NCBI RefSeq assembly: GCF_004766315.1
Contig: NZ_PVSN01000021.1
Coordinates: 1-64,000 of the forward strand
DNA length: 64,000 nt
Reading direction: 5' to 3'
From: Weissella confusa
GTDB taxonomy: Bacteria > Bacillota > Bacilli > Lactobacillales > Lactobacillaceae
A program made the translations under genes and the position numbers. Under the pieces are notes generated by a model. That model was not told the origin of the DNA. It saw nothing but the letters and a program-made list of their open reading frames with translations, and did not search any database. Below, piece by piece: positions 33,441-41,482 of this stretch. The stretch's first letter is position 1. The number at the start of each line of letters is the position of its first letter.

Positions 33441-34277
33441 ATGAGCTTAATTAATCGTGAACGAATAAATGAAATTCGACAGGCAAATGACATTCCTGTC
33501 CGGGAGTTGGCAAATATCGGTATTAGCCGAAACCGTTACTACCGTTATTTGAATGAAGAAAACGATTTGCCTGCTGAAGGGTTCATTTCGTTGATGAGTC
33601 ATTTGCTTTTAACGGGTGCCGAAATTAATACGGAATTGGTTAACGGGCAAGACACGGTTGAAGGATTGATGAACGAGTTGCTAGACGCTAACCGTAAGCG
33701 CGATCCTGAGACGATTAAGGAAGTTAGTCGACGTAGCTATCAACTATTCCGTAACACCATGGCGCGTGGCTTCTTGCGCGTGGCGAGTTTGGCAGGCGTC
33801 CTACATGCGCGATTGATTCCTGATGAGCATGCACAAATTGCCCAACAGATTTTGATTGATTCATTTGAGGCTGTTAAGATTTGGCGCGAAATGGACGTTG
33901 CGCTATTGTATCCGGTAATTGCTGAAGTCGAGCAAAAGGATGCTTTCAACTATTTGTCAGTTATTTGGCAAAAAGCATGGCCTCACGGTACGATGGAGCG
34001 CCTAAATGCAACGACAGCACGTTATCTAATTGAATTGCTTAAGGCGGATGAATTTGATTTAGAGACGTTTAAACAAGTGGCTGACTGGATGGCTAACCAA
34101 GCTAAGAGTGCAATGAGCTTCGCTTGGTGGGCAACCGTGGTTAGTCAGTTGGAAAACCACGAATGGGATGCAGTAAAGCAACAAGTTGCAAATGCCGCTG
34201 CTATTGGCATGACTGATATGGCTGATTTAGCCGAAGAATTGGTAACGGTTTGGTATCAACGTGCTGAAAATAGGTAA
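33441..34277 (+). CDS. probable HTH regulator with helical C-terminal domain
   Basis: 278 residues. The first ~60 look like a small helix-turn-helix (REIRQANDIPVRELANIGISR, then NRYYRYLNEE). The rest is all-helical with no transmembrane segment (~75-275), which resembles Rgg/RRNPP regulators in plan. Similarity is weak, so this is a structural guess rather than a family match. Size and layout parallel the regulator at 2294. Target genes and any peptide ligand are unknown; it lies alone between terminators. Confidence 0.5.
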   Translation: MSLINRERINEIRQANDIPVRELANIGISRNRYYRYLNEENDLPAEGFISLMSHLLLTGAEINTELVNGQDTVEGLMNELLDANRKRDPETIKEVSRRSYQLFRNTMARGFLRVASLAGVLHARLIPDEHAQIAQQILIDSFEAVKIWREMDVALLYPVIAEVEQKDAFNYLSVIWQKAWPHGTMERLNATTARYLIELLKADEFDLETFKQVADWMANQAKSAMSFAWWATVVSQLENHEWDAVKQQVANAAAIGMTDMADLAEELVTVWYQRAENR

Positions 34278-34280
34278 AAG

Positions 34281-34313
34281 AAAAGGAGAGTGAACATAGG
34301 TTCCTCTCCTTTT
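34281..34313. terminator. bidirectional terminator between convergent genes
   Basis: aaaaggagag / ctctcctttt stem extended inward by gaac / gttc. A and T runs on both sides suit both strands. Confidence 0.88.
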
Positions 34314-34316
34314 ACT

Positions 34317-34661
34317 TTATTTGTTGGCAATCACTTCGATGTGGTTGCCCTCGAAATCATCAAGATGAAAAATGATGTGACGACCATCTTCTGATTCGGT
34401 TGCTGGCTTTGCTTGGGTGACGTAGTAGTTGATGAAGTGGTTTTCAACCGTTTCCTTATGGTTGCGAACTGTTACCTGAACTGTAATTGGTTCAGCGTCT
34501 GGATCTTCTTCAAACACAATTGATTGTTGGTCGAAGTATAGGTGACGTGACTCATTTTCACCAAATTCAGTTGGTAAATCAAACACTTCACGGTAAAAGC
34601 GAACCGCACGAGCAACGTTTTTGCTTGGAATACGGAGTGGGGTAAACTTACGAACACGCAT
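34317..34661 (-). CDS. VOC/glyoxalase-superfamily protein
   Basis: 114 residues, single VOC domain (FTPLRIPSKNVARAVRFYREVFDLPTEF at the start, FEGNHIEVIANK at the end). Such domains bind metal and act as lyases, dioxygenases or antibiotic-binding proteins. The specific role is unknown. ATG 34661 has aaggaag eight bases upstream; earlier in-frame codons add residues not typical of the fold. Confidence 0.8.
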   Translation of the reverse strand: MRVRKFTPLRIPSKNVARAVRFYREVFDLPTEFGENESRHLYFDQQSIVFEEDPDAEPITVQVTVRNHKETVENHFINYYVTQAKPATESEDGRHIIFHLDDFEGNHIEVIANK

Positions 34662-34767
34662 TAAACAAACTTCCTTTTTTATTTTCAATTATACGCTGTG
34701 ATTGATAAAAATCACATTTTTGGAAAAATTGGTGTTTGCGCCCTCTTTATTAATGGAGGTGCGACGA

Positions 34768-35202
34768 ATGTTACAAACAATCAAATCGGTTGCTGAGTTG
34801 GGACAATACTTGGCGAATGAATATGGTGATAAGCCACAAGAAAGTTGCTGGTTAATTGCGGTTAATACACAAATGCGTGTGCTTGAGCTACAACAAGTGG
34901 CACAAGGAACGTTAGATGGGGTATCGATTCACCCGCGCGACATCTTTAGGAGATTGGTGGCGTTGAATGCCTATGGGTTTATTTTGGTTCATAATCATCC
35001 GAGCGGTAATTTAAAAGCATCGCTAGCGGATCGACTTTTTATGCGACAACTAGCGTATTGCAGCACCTTGATGCAGGTACATTTTTTCGATTTTATGATT
35101 ATTGGATTAGACGGTTTTGTGAGCCTAAGAGCGACAGGGGAGTTACCCAAAATCGGCCTTGAAACCCTGTATGATTTATGGACGGATGCTAACAACTTGT
35201 GA
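34768..35202 (+). CDS. radC: short RadC-type JAB-domain protein
   Basis: 144 residues, only the C-terminal JAB1/MPN-like domain of the RadC family. The metal site is in ILVHNHPSGNLKAS followed by Asp in LADRLF; SIHPRDIFRRLVALNA is the conserved stretch before it. Full-length RadC proteins (~220 residues) have an extra helix-hairpin-helix region that is absent here. The biochemical role of RadC is unsettled. ATG 34768 has ggaggtg six bases upstream. It precedes mreB, as in many lactobacilli. Confidence 0.82.
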   Translation: MLQTIKSVAELGQYLANEYGDKPQESCWLIAVNTQMRVLELQQVAQGTLDGVSIHPRDIFRRLVALNAYGFILVHNHPSGNLKASLADRLFMRQLAYCSTLMQVHFFDFMIIGLDGFVSLRATGELPKIGLETLYDLWTDANNL

Positions 35203-35291
35203 TACACTAAATAAGAAATTAATGTGGCGTTTTTATGTAGTGCCATACGATGAATGATAATAAAAATTAGTAAAGAAAAGGGATAAAAACC

Positions 35292-36296
35292 GTGTTTTCA
35301 TTTGGAACTCGAAATGTCGGAATCGACCTAGGAACTGCCAACACGTTGGTATACATTGAAGGTAAGGGAATCGTCTTGCGCGAGCCATCAGTAGTTGCGC
35401 GCAACACAAAGACAAACGAGGTTGTTGCCGTTGGTGCAGCTGCCCGTGATATGTTGGGTCGTACGCCAGGTTCAATCAAGGCTATCCGCCCAATGCGCGA
35501 TGGTGTTATCGCTGATTACGAAACAACTGTTGCGATGTTGAAGTACTACCTAGGCAAGGCCTTGGGTGGTCGTGGCTCAAAGCCATACGTTACAATCGGT
35601 GTACCATCTGGTGTAACGGCTGTTGAGCGTCGTGCAGTAATCGATGCTGCCCGTGTTGCTGGTGCTCGTGACGCCTACGTGATTGAAGAGCCATTCGCAG
35701 CCGCTGTTGGTGCCGGTTTGCCAGTTATGGAACCAACTGGATCAATGGTTGTTGACCTTGGTGGTGGAACGACTGACGTTGCCACGATTTCATTGGGTGG
35801 TATCGTGTCATCACGTTCAATCCGTATGGCTGGTGATAAGCTTGATGAAGCTATCATGTCATACATCCGCCAAAAGTACTCAGTATTGATTGGTGAGCAA
35901 ACGGCAGAACGTTTGAAGATGGAAGTTGGATCAGCTGATGTTGAAGCTGCCAAGGACATGGAAGGTACAATGGCTCGCGGTCGTGACTTGGTAACTGGTT
36001 TGCCAAAGACGATTGATATCGAAGCGACTGATGTTGCCGAAGCTATCAAGGATGGCATTGCTGAAATCATCGTTGCTATTAAGGAGACGTTGGAAGCGAC
36101 GTCTCCAGAAATTGCAGCTGACGTTATCGACCACGGTATCGTTTTGACTGGTGGTGGTGCTATGTTGAAGCACCTTGATGAAGTAATTGCTGAAGCAACT
36201 AAGGTGCCAGTATTCGTTGCACCAGAGCCATTGGATGCAGTTGCCATCGGTACTGGTGAAGCATTGAAGTCAATCGATGTTTTGAAGAACAACTAA
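35292..36296 (+). CDS. mreB: rod-shape-determining protein MreB
   Basis: 334 residues, bacterial actin. It forms membrane-bound filaments that direct side-wall synthesis. The phosphate-1 motif [12 protein letters not shown] is at the start, [17 protein letters not shown] and [17 protein letters not shown] match the phosphate-2 and adenosine motifs. Strong codon bias suggests high expression. It is followed by an attenuator-like hairpin and mreC. Confidence 0.97.
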   Translation: MFSFGTRNVGIDLGTANTLVYIEGKGIVLREPSVVARNTKTNEVVAVGAAARDMLGRTPGSIKAIRPMRDGVIADYETTVAMLKYYLGKALGGRGSKPYVTIGVPSGVTAVERRAVIDAARVAGARDAYVIEEPFAAAVGAGLPVMEPTGSMVVDLGGGTTDVATISLGGIVSSRSIRMAGDKLDEAIMSYIRQKYSVLIGEQTAERLKMEVGSADVEAAKDMEGTMARGRDLVTGLPKTIDIEATDVAEAIKDGIAEIIVAIKETLEATSPEIAADVIDHGIVLTGGGAMLKHLDEVIAEATKVPVFVAPEPLDAVAIGTGEALKSIDVLKNN

Positions 36297-36308
36297 TCAA
36301 TTTTAACG

Positions 36309-36340
36309 ATAACGCCGCACCATTCGGTGTGGCGTTATTT
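36309..36340 (+). terminator. partial terminator between mreB and mreC
   Basis: 13-bp stem ataacgccgcacc / ggtgtggcgttat with a 4-nt loop and only a short T tail; may set a lower level for mreC than for mreB. Confidence 0.65.
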
Positions 36341-36371
36341 GTTAGCAAAACTGACGAAAGGCATGTTTGAT

Positions 36372-37223
36372 ATGAAGAATATCTTAACTTCACGACGTTT
36401 GGTTGTAGCGGTTATCGTTGCAATCGTGACAATCGGTGTGATTGTCATTAGTTCGCGAGCACAAAACTCTCAAAAAGAACCTTCTTTGCCAACGCGTGTT
36501 GTGTCCGACGTTTCAGGTTGGGTATCAAGTGTTGTCAGTTCACCAGTTAAAGCAGTTAGCGGTGGATATGAGGCAGTCTCAGGGTTGCTAAACACATACA
36601 AAGAAAATCAAGCATTAACTGAAAAGGTTGATGATTTAGCACAAGCGAAGGTGCAATTGCAAACGTTGCAAGCCGAAAATCGTGCATTGAAGGATCAATT
36701 GCAAATCGAAAACACGTTGACCGACTATAAGGTTGTTAATGCGGTTGTTATTTCACGTTCACCAAGTAATTGGCAATCACAATTGATTGTTAACAAGGGA
36801 TCAAATGCAGGCATCAAGAAGGGTATGTCTGTGATGGGTTCTGGTGGTTTGATTGGTCGCGTCTCTGAAGTGAATACAACGAACTCGAAGGTTGAGTTGT
36901 TATCTGATGACAGCCAAGTTGCGGATCGTTTTACAATCCGTGTGGCCAACAAGAACGGCGATGTTGTTGACGGTATTGTGACCAGCTTCAATCAAGAAAA
37001 GAACTTGATTGTGATGGGACAAATTACGTCAGATGTCGCTTTGGAAAAGGGTGATCTTGTCACGACCAGTGGTTTGGGTGGTGTTACGCCAGCTGGACTT
37101 TACGTTGGTAAGGTACAAAAGGTTAGCCAAGATGACTACGGTCTATCAAAGAAGATTTACATTAAGCCAGCAACGGACTTTAACAATATTCCAGTTGTTA
37201 GTGTGGCTATCCCACAACAATAG
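36372..37223 (+). CDS. mreC: rod-shape-determining protein MreC
   Basis: 283 residues: one membrane helix (~11-28), a coiled coil (~75-115, QALTEKVDDLAQAKVQLQTLQAE) and a beta-rich extracellular domain (~120-283) with VISRSPSNWQSQLIVNKGSNAGI typical of MreC. It links MreB filaments to penicillin-binding proteins. Start 36372 is preferred because aaagg is ~10 bases upstream; an ATG at 36363 is too close to it. Its last codons and stop lie inside a 33-bp inverted repeat. Confidence 0.95.
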   Translation: MKNILTSRRLVVAVIVAIVTIGVIVISSRAQNSQKEPSLPTRVVSDVSGWVSSVVSSPVKAVSGGYEAVSGLLNTYKENQALTEKVDDLAQAKVQLQTLQAENRALKDQLQIENTLTDYKVVNAVVISRSPSNWQSQLIVNKGSNAGIKKGMSVMGSGGLIGRVSEVNTTNSKVELLSDDSQVADRFTIRVANKNGDVVDGIVTSFNQEKNLIVMGQITSDVALEKGDLVTTSGLGGVTPAGLYVGKVQKVSQDDYGLSKKIYIKPATDFNNIPVVSVAIPQQ

Positions 37224-37909
37224 CAAAAAAAGACGTCACGCTCTGCAAAACGCAGGGTGTGACGTCTTTTTTTGCTATTGTTGTCTCGGTAATACAAGAC
37301 ATGGCGCCCATTTAAAGGCTGTAAATGACGATTATTATGGTCATAATGCACATGGAACTCAGCTAATTGGGCCGCTGAAATAGTCATTGGTTGTTCTAAC
37401 ACATACCAGTCGACATTTTCAGATAGCGGTGGCGTTGTTAGCGAACCGATGTAATGATAGTATGACCGGTTCGTTGGTAACAAGTCGGTAACCTCGCATG
37501 AGAAAACGGACTCGTCATCAATACGGTTTAAAATGCTAGCAAACGTTTCTGATGGGGCACCTAGTCTTAAGAAGACGCCGATCACTGCCAAACGCCCGTC
37601 GGCACCTTCGTGCACGAAATGAATTTCACCATCATATGTCTGGCCATCGAGGGTATGCTCGCTGGGGGCGTGGACGTGAAACTGTTTCAAACGGAACGGA
37701 CGATTAGCGATTATCGCTGTTCCTGTTAGCCCAACCTCTAAACCTTGGCCAGTGTCGCGAACGTAATTGGCATTAAGGTCGTAGTACAATTCTAATGACG
37801 CAGGGTAGTCAATCTTGTCAGTGGCTTTGCTTGTAATCGCGATTGGCGATTGCATTAAACCAGCTGTCAGTGACCAAGACTCTTGCGCATCATAATTGAG
37901 TTTTTGCAT
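37157..37909 (-). CDS. alpha-carbonic anhydrase with read-through C-terminal extension
   Basis: 250 residues. Residues 1-209 are a complete alpha-class carbonic anhydrase (CO2 to bicarbonate): QSPIAI, the zinc ligands in FHVHAPSEH (His 78, 80) and EIHFVH (His 97), and GSLTTPPLSENVDW. There is no signal peptide, so it is cytoplasmic, unusual for this class. The frame does not stop at the usual place but runs through the mreC terminator palindrome and 64 bases into mreC antisense, adding 41 Lys/Arg- and Cys-containing residues. The extension begins exactly at the palindrome border (37282). It separates mreC from mreD on the opposite strand. aaggg precedes its ATG. Confidence 0.85.
   Translation of the reverse strand: MQKLNYDAQESWSLTAGLMQSPIAITSKATDKIDYPASLELYYDLNANYVRDTGQGLEVGLTGTAIIANRPFRLKQFHVHAPSEHTLDGQTYDGEIHFVHEGADGRLAVIGVFLRLGAPSETFASILNRIDDESVFSCEVTDLLPTNRSYYHYIGSLTTPPLSENVDWYVLEQPMTISAAQLAEFHVHYDHNNRHLQPLNGRHVLYYRDNNSKKRRHTLRFAERDVFFCYCCGIATLTTGILLKSVAGLM
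37212..37282. terminator. 33-bp near-perfect inverted repeat (bidirectional terminator)
   Basis: Arms 37212-37244 and 37250-37282 are complementary over all 33 bases with two G-T pairs, loop aaaac. The arms carry A7/T7 runs, so both mreC and the carbonic anhydrase can terminate here. The left arm contains the last mreC codons and its TAG. Confidence 0.9.
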
Positions 37910-38023
37910 GAATCTAGTCCCTTCTGAAGTGTCTCTCTCTCCTCAGAACACTTTTAGTGTATCAACAGTCCGGGAAATTGGCCAGAGGGTTTTTAAGAGT
38001 CGTGCAATAAATGTGACAATTTG

Positions 38024-38051
38024 TTGACGTTCGACAAGTGGTAGGGATAAT
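38024..38051 (+). promoter_or_regulatory. promoter of mreD
   Basis: TTGACG (38024-38029), 16-bp spacer, GATAAT (38046-38051). Needed because the carbonic anhydrase gene cuts mreD off from mreBC. Confidence 0.65.
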
Positions 38052-38096
38052 ATAGTAGAAGCTACAAACAATCGTAGTGCTTAATGGAGAAGATAA

Positions 38097-38720
38097 ATGT
38101 TGAAATACGTGCACACCTCATGGTTACATTTTGTCCTGGTGTATATCGCAATCATGCTAGACGGGGGGATTGCGCTGTACTTTGCACCAGTGCTATTTAA
38201 AATGCCGATGTCGGCCAGCCCATATCTATCATTGATTGTCATGATGATGCCGGTGCTGACCGGAACGGTTACGCAAATGAAGGAACGCAGTTTATATATT
38301 GCGGCCTTCCTAGGCGGCTTGCTGTTTGATATTTTTTATTCGGGTTTGATTGGTATTTCAATGATTGGTTTCCCGTTGACGGTATGGCTTGCTAGCAAGT
38401 TGCAACGTTACTTACCAACGTCATTTATTTCATCAGTTGCGGTTTGGTTTGTGTCGATGAGCATGTACTTGGTGTTTGATTACGCTGGGTTTGGTATCAT
38501 CAACCTAACCAATTTGAACATTCCGGACTTCATTATTTTCCACATGTTCCCAACGTTGATTGTTAATTTGCTATTGTTGGTCTTGGTATACGGTCTGCTA
38601 AATTACTGGTATCACGCAACACGTCAACCAGATATTTCAGCATATAATGTTGATGATAGTGACTTGAATGGGCGCATGCCATCATTAAATTCGAAGTCAC
38701 GATCACGTTCGATTCGTTAG
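38097..38720 (+). CDS. mreD: rod-shape-determining protein MreD
   Basis: 207 residues with five to six membrane helices and a hydrophilic tail rich in Ser and Arg (SLNSKSRSRSIR). Weak primary conservation is usual for MreD; position after mreC, length and topology support the call, and FLGGLLFDIFYSGLIGISM is the typical stretch. Works with MreC/RodA in side-wall synthesis. gagaag lies before the ATG. It is separated from mreC by the reversed carbonic anhydrase gene. Confidence 0.85.
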   Translation: MLKYVHTSWLHFVLVYIAIMLDGGIALYFAPVLFKMPMSASPYLSLIVMMMPVLTGTVTQMKERSLYIAAFLGGLLFDIFYSGLIGISMIGFPLTVWLASKLQRYLPTSFISSVAVWFVSMSMYLVFDYAGFGIINLTNLNIPDFIIFHMFPTLIVNLLLLVLVYGLLNYWYHATRQPDISAYNVDDSDLNGRMPSLNSKSRSRSIR

Positions 38721-38735
38721 TCCGGTTTGAAACTG

Positions 38736-39032
38736 TTGACTTACGACACTAATTACTTTAAAGTAATCCCATAAAGATTTGATTGGACGAGTAGTCTAAC
38801 GTCGGTGCTAAGAGAGTTGCGCAGAAGCTGGGAAGCAACCATCGGCCTAGATGAACCACACCCATGATTATCGATACATCACAAAATGTATCCGGATCGC
38901 CTCGTTATAGGCGCGCGCCTGGTTAAATCAGGGGCTAGAGTGTTGGTTGGTAACAACTAACAAAATTGAGGTGGAACCACGATTTTTATCGTCCTCAAGT
39001 AACCTATTTTTGGGTTGCTTGAGGACTTTTTT
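38736..39032 (+). promoter_or_regulatory. T-box leader, probable His specifier
   Basis: Promoter TTGACT / TAAAGT (38736-38764). Stem I carries agtag, tcta/taga and cggtg/catcg helices, the agagag box with a ttgc/gcaa hairpin, and the specifier-loop pattern gaac-CAC-a at 38853-38860, which reads His. The T-box sequence gaggtggaaccacg (38968-38981) precedes a terminator stem gtcctcaagtaacc / gggttgcttgaggac with T run (38991-39032). Uncharged tRNA would favour the antiterminator. The base after TGG is A, which would pair with a U73 discriminator and is unexpected for tRNA-His. Confidence 0.85.
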
Positions 39033-39056
39033 ATTGCAGGAAATGGAGTACAAGGT

Positions 39057-39701
39057 ATGGATTACATGATGCAAATTATGCCAAGTTTGCTGGATGGACT
39101 TAAGATGACCATCGGTGTCTTCGCATTAACTTTAATTGGATCAGTGCCGTTGGGAATTTTGGTGGCATTGGCATTGAAATCAGATATTTTCTTGTTGCGC
39201 TGGGTAACGAATGGTTATATCTGGGTGATGCGTGGCACGCCATTGTTGCTTCAAATTGTGTTTGTCTACTATGGGTTGAGTTTAGCTCACATTGTGACAT
39301 TCCCACGTTTTGAAGCCGCGGTCATCACATTTATTATTAACTATGCTGCGTACTTCGCTGAGATTTTCCGTGGGGGGCTACAAAGCATTCCGCAAGGACA
39401 ATATGATGGCGCAAAAGTACTTGGTCTAACCCGCTGGCAAACGATGCGTAAGATTGTTTTGCCACAAGTGGTTAAGATTGTGATGCCATCAGTTGGAAAC
39501 GAAGTGGTGACGCTGGTTAAGGATACGTCTTTGGTCTACGTTATCGGTTTGGGCGACTTGATGCGTGCTGGTAATATTGCGGCCTCACGTGACGTTACGT
39601 TGGCACCCTATCTACTAGTCGGTTTGCTATATTTGATTTTGACGGCAGTCGCAACCGTGTTGCTACGTCGAATTGAAACGAATATGAACTACTATCGTTA
39701 A
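39057..39701 (+). CDS. polar amino acid ABC transporter permease (HisM type)
   Basis: 214 residues, five membrane helices. The family motif is complete: WVMRGTPLLLQIVFVYYGL near 80, and the EAA loop QSIPQGQYDGAKVLGLTRWQTMRKIVLPQ near 130. Start ATG 39057 follows ggagtacaagg, just beyond the T-box terminator. With the next two genes it forms an importer matching the predicted histidine system (hisXYZ) of Lactobacillales that is controlled by His T-boxes; substrate is inferred from the leader. Confidence 0.85.
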   Translation: MDYMMQIMPSLLDGLKMTIGVFALTLIGSVPLGILVALALKSDIFLLRWVTNGYIWVMRGTPLLLQIVFVYYGLSLAHIVTFPRFEAAVITFIINYAAYFAEIFRGGLQSIPQGQYDGAKVLGLTRWQTMRKIVLPQVVKIVMPSVGNEVVTLVKDTSLVYVIGLGDLMRAGNIAASRDVTLAPYLLVGLLYLILTAVATVLLRRIETNMNYYR

Positions 39702-39713
39702 GGAGTAAGAAGA

Positions 39714-40352
39714 ATGCTAGAAATTAAAAACTTAGCTAAGTCATATGACACGCGCACGATTTTTAAGAACATGAATCTTACAGTTAACGACGGTGAGGTT
39801 TTGAGTATTGTTGGTCCTTCAGGTATTGGTAAGACAACGTTCTTGCGAATCGTTGCTGGTTTACTACCTGCAGATCAAGGTGAGTTAATTCTGAACGGTG
39901 AGTCGCTTGATTTAACTGGTGAACGCACCGGCGCCCAAGTTGGGGTTATTTTCCAAGACTTTAATTTGTTTCCACAATATACCGTGAAGGAAAATGTGAT
40001 GTTGGCACCACAAATGGTGCACAATGAGTCAAAGGCTGAGGCTGCCGAAAATGCAGACCGCTTGCTAGCGGATTTGGGATTGACGGCCCAAGCAGACCAA
40101 TATCCATTCCAGTTGTCTGGTGGACAAAAGCAACGTGTTGCCATCGCACGTGCATTGGCGATGAAGCCTGGTATTTTGGCATATGATGAACCAACATCTG
40201 GTTTGGATGCTGAATCAACGGAACGTGTTATTGCAGTGATTAAGCAGTTGCAAGCGCAAGGTGTGACGCAATTGATTGTTACTCACGATTTGCCATTTGC
40301 TGAGGCCGTGGCTGATAAGACCTTTGATTTTGGGACGGATGTTGAACGATAG
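39714..40352 (+). CDS. polar amino acid ABC transporter ATPase
   Basis: 212 residues. Walker A GPSGIGKTT, Q-loop IFQDFNLFPQYTV, signature LSGGQKQRVAIARAL and Walker B ILAYDEPTSGLD. NLFPQYTVKENV is typical of the GlnQ/HisP branch. It is slightly shorter than usual (~240), ending soon after the H-loop THDLPFAEAVAD. It starts 12 bases after the permease gene with aaggag upstream. Confidence 0.9.
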   Translation: MLEIKNLAKSYDTRTIFKNMNLTVNDGEVLSIVGPSGIGKTTFLRIVAGLLPADQGELILNGESLDLTGERTGAQVGVIFQDFNLFPQYTVKENVMLAPQMVHNESKAEAAENADRLLADLGLTAQADQYPFQLSGGQKQRVAIARALAMKPGILAYDEPTSGLDAESTERVIAVIKQLQAQGVTQLIVTHDLPFAEAVADKTFDFGTDVER

Positions 40353-40364
40353 GGGGCTGTCGCA

Positions 40365-41198
40365 ATGAAAAAGAAGATTAACTGGCGCCGACAGATTATC
40401 GGTAACGGAATTGTGCTGGCAGTGTTAGCGTTGCTGGTTGGATTTGTTTGGTATCGCACGACGCACGCACAAGACACTTGGCGCCAAATGACGGCTGACA
40501 AAACTGTTGTCGTTGGTTTGGACGATACGTATGTGCCAATGGGCTTCCGCGACAAGTCAGGTAAGTTGGTTGGGTACGACGTTGATTTGGCACGGGCAAC
40601 ATTCAAGAAGTTGGGCCTAAAGGTTAAGTTCCAAGCAATTGACTGGTCAATGAAGGAAACTGAACTTGATACGGGTCACATTGATATGATTTGGAATGGT
40701 TACACGATTACACCAGCCCGTGCCAAGAAGGTTGCCTTCTCGGTACCATACCACAATGATTCCCAAGTGTTGGTAACGATGCAACGCGATCACATTAACA
40801 CGATTAAGGATATGGCTGGCAAGACGCTCGCTGCACAAACTGGTTCGGCTGGACTAACGTTGTTTAACGACAAGCCAAAGGTGTTGAAGAGCTTCCTTGG
40901 GTCAGCGCCTGTGCAATACGACACCTTTGATAAGGCGTTGAACGACTTGCAAGTTGGCCGAGTGAATGCGGTATTGATTGATTCAGACTACGCCCGTTAT
41001 TACGTTGCGCACGAGTCAAATCCAGCCGAGTTCAAGGTCATCAAGACTGGTTACGGACAAGACGCTTATGGTATCGGTTTCCGTAAGGGTGATGTAACGT
41101 TGCGTGAAAAGGTTAACGGTGTGATTAATGAGTTCAAGAAGGACGGCACACTGGACAAGATTTCTGAGCGCTACTTTGGCACGAAAAACGCAGATTAA
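40365..41198 (+). CDS. polar amino acid ABC transporter substrate-binding protein
   Basis: 277 residues, SBP family 3 fold: VVVGLDDTYVPMGFRDKSGKLVGYDVDLA, IDMIWNGYTIT, and GFRKGDVTLREKVN. The N-terminus is basic with one hydrophobic helix (IVLAVLALLVGFVWY) and no lipobox Cys, so it is probably membrane-anchored by an uncleaved signal. It likely delivers histidine, judged only from the T-box. It ends 10 bases before a strong terminator. Confidence 0.88.
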   Translation: MKKKINWRRQIIGNGIVLAVLALLVGFVWYRTTHAQDTWRQMTADKTVVVGLDDTYVPMGFRDKSGKLVGYDVDLARATFKKLGLKVKFQAIDWSMKETELDTGHIDMIWNGYTITPARAKKVAFSVPYHNDSQVLVTMQRDHINTIKDMAGKTLAAQTGSAGLTLFNDKPKVLKSFLGSAPVQYDTFDKALNDLQVGRVNAVLIDSDYARYYVAHESNPAEFKVIKTGYGQDAYGIGFRKGDVTLREKVNGVINEFKKDGTLDKISERYFGTKNAD

Positions 41199-41208
41199 TT
41201 GATTTAGG

Positions 41209-41239
41209 AGACAACCTCGTGATGGGGTTGTCTTTTTTT
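41209..41239 (+). terminator. terminator after the His-type transporter
   Basis: Stem agacaacc / ggttgtct followed by seven T. Confidence 0.92.
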
Positions 41240-41298
41240 GTTTGTGCGCAAGTGGTGGCAAAATTTACGAACAATAATTGCTTAACACCATCAACCAA

Positions 41299-41387
41299 AA
41301 AATTCCAACCGTATTCGAAACGATTCAACAACTTTTGAAGGACGCAGTTAACGTTTGAAAAACGAATGTTCGGTCGAATGGAATTTT
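41299..41387 (+). promoter_or_regulatory. structured, PurBox-like leader upstream of ribB
   Basis: aaaattcca (41299-41307) pairs with tggaatttt (41379-41387), continued by ttcg/cgaa; inside lie hairpins ttcaa/ttgaa and cgttt/aaacg, giving a branched fold. The same DNA carries four CGAA/TTCG cores (41314-41378), one in aatgttcgg (reverse complement ccgaacatt), the core of a PurR box. No FMN-riboswitch consensus is visible. Whether it acts as DNA operator or RNA is open. Confidence 0.5.
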
Positions 41388-41482
41388 AACCAGCTGAAAG
41401 TGGGTTGTATCAAATCGGTTTGTCCGTAAGCTTAGTTGTGTAACCAAATCACTTCGGATGGCTAAAAGGAGAAGTTTTAATC

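Noticed and set aside
35675-36292. 205-aa ORF antisense to mreB
   Set aside because: A long antisense frame produced by the strong codon bias of mreB; no RBS or known domain.
37033-37383. 116-aa + strand ORF at the end of mreC
   Set aside because: Shadow of mreC in another frame that resembles the carbonic anhydrase extension only because both cross the same palindrome.
41241-41482. FMN riboswitch before ribB
   Set aside because: The conserved RFN blocks are absent; the leader has a different fold.
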